Positions 1-4,042 of a DNA stretch of 9,954 nt are shown here, in pieces. The first letter of the stretch is position 1, and every line of letters starts with the position of its first letter. The notes below the pieces were generated by a model, which was not told the origin of the DNA, did no database searches, and saw only the letters and a list, made by a program, of their open reading frames with translations. The stretch is from Candidatus Nealsonbacteria bacterium RIFCSPHIGHO2_02_FULL_43_13 (GTDB lineage Bacteria; Patescibacteriota; Minisyncoccia; Minisyncoccales; MHMH01), in contig MHMD01000009.1 in assembly GCA_001819295.1 (NCBI GenBank), positions 1 to 9,954 on the forward strand, in the 5' to 3' direction. Both the position numbers and the translations under genes were made by a program.

Positions 1-2
1 TT

Positions 3-31
3 ATTATACTCTAAATAAACACTGCTGTCAA
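3..31 (-). promoter_or_regulatory. Consensus sigma70-type promoter reading out of the left edge
   Basis: On the minus strand TTGACA (26-31) and TATAAT (3-8) are separated by exactly 17 nt, a perfect match to the housekeeping consensus. The -35 box begins directly after the TAG stop of the hibernation-factor gene (32-34). It should drive a minus-strand gene whose start lies outside the window. Seen directly; activity is inferred. Confidence 0.8.
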
Positions 32-394
32 CTACCCCAGGACGCTTTTTTCTTTTAAGGCCCTAGCCGCTTTTTCTCTTTTGGCAATTTGCTTCTTTTT
101 ATATTTTTTCAGTAATGCCTGAAGCTCGTCTCGCACAGCACTAATCGCTTTAAAAATATTGTCCGCCCTGGCTTCGACCCGAATAATCTCACCCAAAATT
201 TTAATATTCGCCTCTGCGTAATAAATCTCCCCCTTCTGGTGATGACGCGTCTCGAGAGCCACCTCAACATAGGCCGTAATAGGTGTTGTAATGTAGGACA
301 TTAATTTATCTAAAACGCCTATCTTTTCGTCAATCGCCCTTTTTAACCTTAAAGTTAACTCTAAATTGGTTGCCTTAATAATAGTTTTCATCAT
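32..394 (-). CDS. hpf: Ribosome hibernation promoting factor, HPF/RaiA (S30AE) family
   Basis: A cytoplasmic ribosome-binding protein that in this family occupies the 30S decoding channel and silences ribosomes when growth slows. The 120-residue protein has the beta-alpha-beta-beta-beta-alpha pattern of the S30AE domain over residues 3-98: an initial strand KTIIKATN, a helix at 15-31, strands around 41-50, 57-66 and 68-77, and a helix beginning DNIFKAISAVRDEL. A Lys/Arg-rich tail follows (95-117). Its length matches the short HPF/RaiA forms and it lacks the dimerisation domain of long HPF. Two adjacent ATGs (394 and 391) are the plausible starts, because a TG-extended -10 lies only 8 nt upstream and would yield an almost leaderless mRNA. 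A longer TTG start at 412 would overlap that -10. The terminator upstream (444-476) separates it from the HD hydrolase gene, so it has its own transcript. RaiA and HPF cannot be told apart confidently here. Confidence 0.9.
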   Translation of the reverse strand: MMKTIIKATNLELTLRLKRAIDEKIGVLDKLMSYITTPITAYVEVALETRHHQKGEIYYAEANIKILGEIIRVEARADNIFKAISAVRDELQALLKKYKKKQIAKREKAARALKEKSVLG

Positions 395-402
395 ATTAAA
401 AT

Positions 403-411
403 ATTGTACCA
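403..411 (-). promoter_or_regulatory. Extended -10 promoter of hpf
   Basis: Minus strand reads TGG-TACAAT, a TGn-extended -10 element, 8 nt before the first ATG of hpf. No good -35 hexamer is seen 16-18 nt upstream. The expected transcription start falls 2-5 nt before the start codon, so the mRNA would be nearly leaderless and no Shine-Dalgarno is possible. Placement just after the upstream gene's terminator supports it. Confidence 0.55.
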
Positions 412-443
412 AAACAACTATTTCTTGGCTAATGGTCTAAATA

Positions 444-476
444 AAATGCCCCTCGCTTTGATGCCGAGGGGCATTT
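444..476 (-). terminator. Intrinsic terminator of the HD hydrolase gene
   Basis: A 12-bp perfect stem (444-455 with 465-476, arm AAATGCCCCTCG) encloses a 9-nt loop. On the minus strand it is followed by TTTTATTT, and it begins 6 nt after the HD gene stop. The plus strand has no T-run after the stem, so it works toward the left only. Confidence 0.9.
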
Positions 477-482
477 GACTCC

Positions 483-1106
483 TTAAGACGGTTTTGATTT
501 CTTAAGTTCTTCAATCACTTCCTTTAGCTCGTGGATAAGAATGCAGTGCTCTTCTGCATAAGGGAGATAGTACCTCTCCGTTTCTGCGATCTTGAAGGCT
601 ATCTTTTCCGGCGAAAAATTCCACATCGTTAAAAGATTATGAAGCCGGTCGGGAAGCTTAAACAACCAGAAGTCTCTTGGCGCAAACGGGAAACGCCCGT
701 GGTATGCCTTAAGCCTTTCTGCCTCCGAAGAAAAGTTTTCTTTGGGTAGCTTACTGGCGTAATCTTGTAATAAGGCCACTTCTTCTCCAAACTCCAGCCT
801 TATTCTCGATATGGGCCAATCTTTGCGATGGTCTTCAGTGAGATCATGTGTTATCCCAGCCGTAAGAACGGTGTGTTTTTTCACCATCAAATAAGCCACT
901 TGGATGATGCCTACCGCGCTTACATGATCGAAATATCTCTCACCAGTCGCTCTTTGTTCTTCACTACAAGCCTTTTCGGTAGAATCGTACGCCCTTTGAA
1001 TCATTTGATATCTTGGATCCATTTCGGGAAGGAAATAAGCAATATATCCAAAATAAATTTCCCTAGTTACGCCTTTGTTTAAAAGAGCTCTAACTTTTTC
1101 CAGCAT
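483..1106 (-). CDS. Stand-alone HD-domain (p)ppGpp hydrolase-like protein (RelA/SpoT hydrolase domain only)
   Basis: Resembles the hydrolase half of RelA/SpoT enzymes, a Mn-dependent HD phosphohydrolase that removes the 3'-pyrophosphate of ppGpp. The 207-residue protein carries the expected landmarks in order: RxTGExYxxH (R52 to H61; RSSGEPYITH in SpoT), the HD pair H87-D88, the ED pair E91-D92, and the KLPDRLHN block with D153, R154 and N157 (KLADRTHN in SpoT). The length covers only this domain plus a helical, Glu/Lys-rich C-terminal tail. No synthetase, TGS or ACT domain is present, as in small alarmone hydrolases. The start is set by a strong AGGAGG 8 nt upstream; the gene has its own promoter and an intrinsic terminator. 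Substrate is inferred from motifs; another nucleotide or pyrophosphate substrate remains possible. Confidence 0.82.
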   Translation of the reverse strand: MLEKVRALLNKGVTREIYFGYIAYFLPEMDPRYQMIQRAYDSTEKACSEEQRATGERYFDHVSAVGIIQVAYLMVKKHTVLTAGITHDLTEDHRKDWPISRIRLEFGEEVALLQDYASKLPKENFSSEAERLKAYHGRFPFAPRDFWLFKLPDRLHNLLTMWNFSPEKIAFKIAETERYYLPYAEEHCILIHELKEVIEELKKSKPS

Positions 1107-1114
1107 TTCGCTAT

Positions 1115-1120
1115 CCTCCT
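1115..1120 (-). promoter_or_regulatory. Strong Shine-Dalgarno of the HD hydrolase gene
   Basis: Minus strand AGGAGG lies 8 nt before the ATG at 1106. It is one of only two clear Shine-Dalgarno sites in the window, so it fixes this start. Confidence 0.85.
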
Positions 1121-1132
1121 TTACGATGTTCT

Positions 1133-1161
1133 ATCTTACAATATTAAAACAAACTTGTAAA
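1133..1161 (-). promoter_or_regulatory. Promoter of the HD hydrolase gene
   Basis: Minus strand TTTACA (1156-1161) and TAAGAT (1133-1138) are separated by 17 nt, 5/6 and 4/6 matches to consensus. It lies between the terminator of the upstream cluster and the Shine-Dalgarno. The leader would be about 20 nt, in contrast to the near-leaderless genes in this window. Confidence 0.5.
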
Positions 1162-1170
1162 GTATTTTAT

Positions 1171-1203
1171 CAAAACAAAAACGGCAGTCCTTACGAGCTG
1201 CCG
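1171..1203 (-). terminator. Intrinsic terminator of the helicase-rarA-xseAB cluster
   Basis: Stem CGGCAG/CTGCCG (1182-1187 with 1198-1203) is followed on the minus strand by TTTTTGTTTTG (1171-1181). The TAA stop of the Cys-rich protein gene (1191-1193) lies inside the hairpin loop, so the last codons and the terminator overlap. Confidence 0.8.
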
Positions 1204-1379
1204 CTTGATGAAGGTGCGAACGAGCCGCATTTCTCGGCCATAAACTTAAAGAACGACTCCGGAGTATGTTCAATATCGGTTCTTAAATTAAATTCCCGCC
1301 GACGAAGGCAATCAATCTGAATTTTCGAACAAGATGGATAATCCTGACAATCTGAACAATATTTCACTTCTTCGACCAT
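1191..1379 (-). CDS. Small Cys-rich protein, function unknown
   Basis: Predicted 62 residues with five cysteines: C8-x2-C11, C17, C24 and C51. The first four are spaced like a small metal-binding (Zn) site, but I do not recognise the family. The C-terminus (SFAPSSSGSS) is low-complexity and partly encoded by the terminator stem. The start at 1379 is chosen because an excellent GGAGGG/AGGAGG site precedes it by 5-6 nt. The frame stays open to an ATG at 1433, but that would overlap xseB by 38 nt and lacks a ribosome site. The gene follows the xseB stop by 16 nt and ends in the cluster terminator, so it is very probably co-transcribed with exonuclease VII. A role with that enzyme is only a guess from position. 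Confidence 0.7.
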   Translation of the reverse strand: MVEEVKYCSDCQDYPSCSKIQIDCLRRREFNLRTDIEHTPESFFKFMAEKCGSFAPSSSGSS

Positions 1380-1384
1380 TTGAA

Positions 1385-1392
1385 CCCTCCTT
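1385..1392 (-). promoter_or_regulatory. Shine-Dalgarno fixing the start of the Cys-rich protein
   Basis: Minus strand AAGGAGGG ends 5 nt before the ATG at 1377-1379, within the 16-nt gap after xseB. It decides the 1379 start over the longer frame. Confidence 0.8.
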
Positions 1393-1395
1393 CGC

Positions 1396-1614
1396 TTATA
1401 TTTCTGCATCCATCTCTTTCTTGATTTCTTCAAACTCGTTTTCCACTGCCCTCAACCTTTCTTTGCTCGCTTTGATCAAAATCGAGGCCTCTTTAACCTT
1501 ATTGAGCCCTTCCTCGACGTCGATTTCCTCCTGTTTATCAAACCAGGCGGTAATTTCGGCGAGACGTTTCAGATTATCGTTCAGATTTTTACTGTCTTGT
1601 TTTTCTTTAGCCAT
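1396..1614 (-). CDS. xseB: Exodeoxyribonuclease VII small subunit
   Basis: XseB binds the coiled-coil of XseA and is required for the enzyme that degrades single-stranded DNA to oligonucleotides from either end. The 72-residue protein is an all-helical hairpin typical of the family: a first helix around residues 10-27 (NLNDNLKRLAEITAWF), then the acidic turn KQEEIDVEEGL, then a long second helix to residue 68. The usual FEEAL segment at the start of the first helix is degenerate. The gene overlaps the end of xseA by 8 nt (ATGGCTAA), with no separate Shine-Dalgarno, which points to translational coupling and balanced synthesis. The match by sequence alone is moderate, but length, fold pattern and position directly after xseA make the call firm. 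Confidence 0.88.
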   Translation of the reverse strand: MAKEKQDSKNLNDNLKRLAEITAWFDKQEEIDVEEGLNKVKEASILIKASKERLRAVENEFEEIKKEMDAEI

Positions 1615-2737
1615 AAGGGTTAATTTTTTTTATTTCTGATTTAATATTACCATCGCTGACTTTGAGATCAATCATCTCGCCGATAGCTGCCTCTTTAATC
1701 TGTTTAATTATTTTACCATTAATGCTGGCAATACTGTAACCTAATTTCAACTGGCGTTCGGGATTATTGAGAAAAATCGCTCTCTCCGCCTGCCCTAATA
1801 TCTGCGCAACTGAATCCAGCAGCGCTTTGAATCTTTCAAAAAAAATCTTAAGCTTATTTTCTATCATCAAATACCGGTCGAAAATCGCCTCATAGCGAGT
1901 AATGATATTTCTCTCGCATCTTTCCAAAGATAAGAGAAGCTGTTCCCACGATTCGTTCAAAAGATTCGCGCAGGCGGTCGGGGTTGATTCGGAAAAATCG
2001 GCGGCTAAGGCCGCTAAGGGTTCATCTCTATCATGACCGATGCCGGCCACTACCGGCACCGGAAAAGCAGCCACCTCTCTCACCAATAATTCGTTATTAA
2101 ACGGCATCAGCGACTCCATTGATCCCCCGCCGCGGATAATCACCAAGGCATCGATATCCTGCTTGCGGAATGTTTTAACGGCTGCCAATAAATCGCTGAC
2201 CGCTTCCTGCCCTTCAACCCGCGAATCAATCAGCTTAATTTTAAAACCGAACTTGCCGATATTATTTAAAAAATCAGCTAAAACCGCGCCTTGCTTTGAA
2301 GTAATAACTCCGATTTTCTGGGGATATTTGGGTAACGCCCGCTTTTTCTCTTCGGCAAAAAGACCTTCCGCCGTTAATTTTTTCTTAAGTTCCTCATACT
2401 GCTTTTTGAGCGTTCCCTCACCGGCCAATTCAATCGTGTCTGAAATAAATGATAATCTGCCCGAAGGCGCATAAACTTCAGGGTGGCCGGAAGTCATAAT
2501 TTTCATGCCTTCCTGGAGTTTAATGCCATACAACAGATATTTTGATTTCCAGATAATGCAGCCGATCAACCCCGGCTCTTTTTCGTCTTTCAGAGTGAAA
2601 TAAACATGTCCCGTGGGGCCGAATTGAACCTGGCCGACTTCGCCCACGATTTTAACTTCGGATTTTTTCAATCCGATATTTAAAAGCGCGATGAACTCCG
2701 AAACCGAAAATATTTTATTTGCCGCGCTAAATTCCAT
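1607..2737 (-). CDS. xseA: Exodeoxyribonuclease VII large subunit
   Basis: Catalytic subunit of exonuclease VII, which degrades single-stranded DNA in mismatch repair and in turnover of repair intermediates. N-terminal OB-fold about residues 11-105 (VGEVGQVQFGPTGHVYFTLKD), catalytic domain about 130-260 with PKYPQKIGVITSKQGA, IRGGGS (201-206), FNNE (213-216), GIGHDRD (232-238) and STPT (251-254). The C-terminal motif LKLGYSIASINGKII (331-344) belongs to the terminal beta segment. At 376 residues it is about 80 shorter than the E. coli enzyme. The loss lies in the coiled-coil after STPT, leaving only about 65-70 helical residues (258-325) where XseB would dock. It starts 6 nt after the rarA stop with no clear Shine-Dalgarno, so it is read as part of the rarA transcript. 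The catalytic motifs all look intact. Confidence 0.95.
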   Translation of the reverse strand: MEFSAANKIFSVSEFIALLNIGLKKSEVKIVGEVGQVQFGPTGHVYFTLKDEKEPGLIGCIIWKSKYLLYGIKLQEGMKIMTSGHPEVYAPSGRLSFISDTIELAGEGTLKKQYEELKKKLTAEGLFAEEKKRALPKYPQKIGVITSKQGAVLADFLNNIGKFGFKIKLIDSRVEGQEAVSDLLAAVKTFRKQDIDALVIIRGGGSMESLMPFNNELLVREVAAFPVPVVAGIGHDRDEPLAALAADFSESTPTACANLLNESWEQLLLSLERCERNIITRYEAIFDRYLMIENKLKIFFERFKALLDSVAQILGQAERAIFLNNPERQLKLGYSIASINGKIIKQIKEAAIGEMIDLKVSDGNIKSEIKKINPYG

Positions 2738-2743
2738 CTTGGT

Positions 2744-3874
2744 TTATCTTAGCAGATATTTGCGGCCCCTTAAACGATCGGGCAAATAATCTTCTTTAGA
2801 ATATTTATCATAACCTTTGCCATAATTTAGATTCTTCATCAATTTAGTTTCGGGATTCCTTAACATTAAAGGGATGGGCAGATTGCCGTATTTTTTGACA
2901 TCTTCCATGGCCGCCATAAAAGCATTGTAGGCTGTGCGGTTTTTCTTGGCCTGGCACAAATAAACGACGCCGTGGGCCAAGTTAATCCCGCATTCGGGAA
3001 GCCCAATGATTTCCACGGCTCGGAAAACATCGTTAGCCACGACCAGCGCCGTGGGCTGGGCGATGCCGATGTCTTCGGAAGCGAAAATAACCATTCTTCT
3101 CGCTATAAACTTCGGATCTTCGCCGGCATCAATCATTCTTGCTAAATAATACAAAGCTGCATCGGGCTGACTTGCCCGCATACTCTTAATGAAAGCTGAA
3201 ATAGTATTATAATGTTCCTCGCCCTTTTTATCGTATCTTAAAAACTTAGATTGGAGCGTATCTTTCAGGCTATCTGTGGTAATTTTACCGTAAAGCTTCG
3301 CTGTGTTTTCCAGCATGGTGATGGCTTGCCGCGCATCGCCGTTAGCCATAGCCACCAGCCAATCTCGCGCTTTTTTATCCAGCTTAAAGCCGGTGCGAGC
3401 GATAATTTTCAGCATCGCCTCGTCTTGAAGTTCGCTCAAAACAAAAACCCGGCAACGCGAAAGCAAGGGTGGGATCACTTCAAAACTCGGATTCTCGGTT
3501 GTCGCTCCGATCAAGGTAATTTCTCCCCTTTCCACGTAAGGCAGTAAAAAATCCTGCTGGGACTTATTGAAGCGATGAATTTCGTCCAAAAATAAAACCT
3601 TGGGATAACCCTTGGTATCCTCATTAAGAATTTTCCTGATGTCGTCTTTGCCGGCCGAAACCGCCGACAATTCATAAAGCTTGGCATTCAGGCTATTAGC
3701 ATAAATTTTCGCCAGGGTTGTTTTGCCTGAACCGGGCGGTCCCCAGAAGATAAACGAAAACAAATGCTTTTGTTTAATAGCAATATTGAAAGGCTTGCCC
3801 TCGCCCACCAAGTGCTCCTGACCTACAAAACCTTCTAATGTCTTGGGCCTGATTTTTGACGCTAACGGTTCCAT
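2744..3874 (-). CDS. rarA: Replication-associated recombination protein A (RarA/MgsA AAA+ ATPase)
   Basis: A clamp-loader-like AAA+ ATPase that acts at stalled replication forks and single-strand DNA gaps. Visible motifs: the N-terminal PLASKIRPKTLEGFVGQEHL block, Walker A GPPGSGKT (45-52), Walker B LFLDEIH (94-100) followed by RFNKSQQD, sensor 1 GATTEN (123-128), arginine-finger region LLSRCRVF (137-144) and sensor 2 GDAR (179-182). The C-terminal tetramerisation domain is clear from SQPDAALYYLARM and AGEDPKFIARRMVIFASEDIG. It ends with YLPDRLRGRKYLLR. At 376 residues it is shorter than E. coli RarA (447), mainly at the C-terminus and in loops. No Shine-Dalgarno precedes the ATG. The start lies 2 nt after the stop of a possible small membrane peptide, suggesting translational coupling. 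Downstream xseA follows after 6 nt. Confidence 0.95.
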   Translation of the reverse strand: MEPLASKIRPKTLEGFVGQEHLVGEGKPFNIAIKQKHLFSFIFWGPPGSGKTTLAKIYANSLNAKLYELSAVSAGKDDIRKILNEDTKGYPKVLFLDEIHRFNKSQQDFLLPYVERGEITLIGATTENPSFEVIPPLLSRCRVFVLSELQDEAMLKIIARTGFKLDKKARDWLVAMANGDARQAITMLENTAKLYGKITTDSLKDTLQSKFLRYDKKGEEHYNTISAFIKSMRASQPDAALYYLARMIDAGEDPKFIARRMVIFASEDIGIAQPTALVVANDVFRAVEIIGLPECGINLAHGVVYLCQAKKNRTAYNAFMAAMEDVKKYGNLPIPLMLRNPETKLMKNLNYGKGYDKYSKEDYLPDRLRGRKYLLR

Positions 3875-3876
3875 AA

Positions 3877-3990
3877 TTAAGCTTTTTTGTTCTTATCTTC
3901 CGGAAACTTTTTATCGGACTTGCTTGCTCCGCCCGTGGCGCCAAAAATTATCAGGAGTAAAAAAATATAGAATAAGATTTCAATTCCCAT
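3877..3990 (-). CDS. Putative 37-residue single-pass membrane peptide
   Basis: The 168-nt gap between the helicase and rarA holds a short open frame. Its start is MGIEILFYIFLLLIIFGATG, a strongly hydrophobic segment (residues 3-16), and it ends in a charged Lys/Asp/Glu tail. The TAA stop lies 2 nt before the rarA ATG, a spacing typical of coupled genes. Against it: no Shine-Dalgarno at the ATG, no other in-frame ATG/GTG/TTG nearby, and AT-rich DNA easily yields hydrophobic frames. The frame stays open upstream (RLTGGAI-like residues are not part of a known start). I do not recognise a family; coding status is uncertain. Confidence 0.4.
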   Translation of the reverse strand: MGIEILFYIFLLLIIFGATGGASKSDKKFPEDKNKKA

Positions 3991-4042
3991 AGCGAATAAA
4001 ATATTCGATATATCAGGTAGCGTACCACCTGCTATAAATTTA

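Noticed and set aside
395..412. Longer TTG start for the hibernation factor
   Set aside because: It would overlap the extended -10 at 403-411, has no Shine-Dalgarno, and the family match begins at the ATG pair at 391/394.
828..1082. Plus-strand open frame across the HD hydrolase gene
   Set aside because: It is a shadow of a well-supported minus-strand gene; no family features or ribosome site. The same applies to the plus-strand frames over xseA, rarA, the helicase and tgt.
1380..1433. Longer start for the Cys-rich protein at 1433
   Set aside because: It overlaps xseB and lacks a ribosome site, whereas AAGGAGGG lies at the right distance from the ATG at 1379.
4009..4032. Weak dyad CAGGT/ACCTG after the helicase gene as a terminator
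   Set aside because: Only 4-5 bp of stem and no T-run on the minus strand; the cluster probably reads through.
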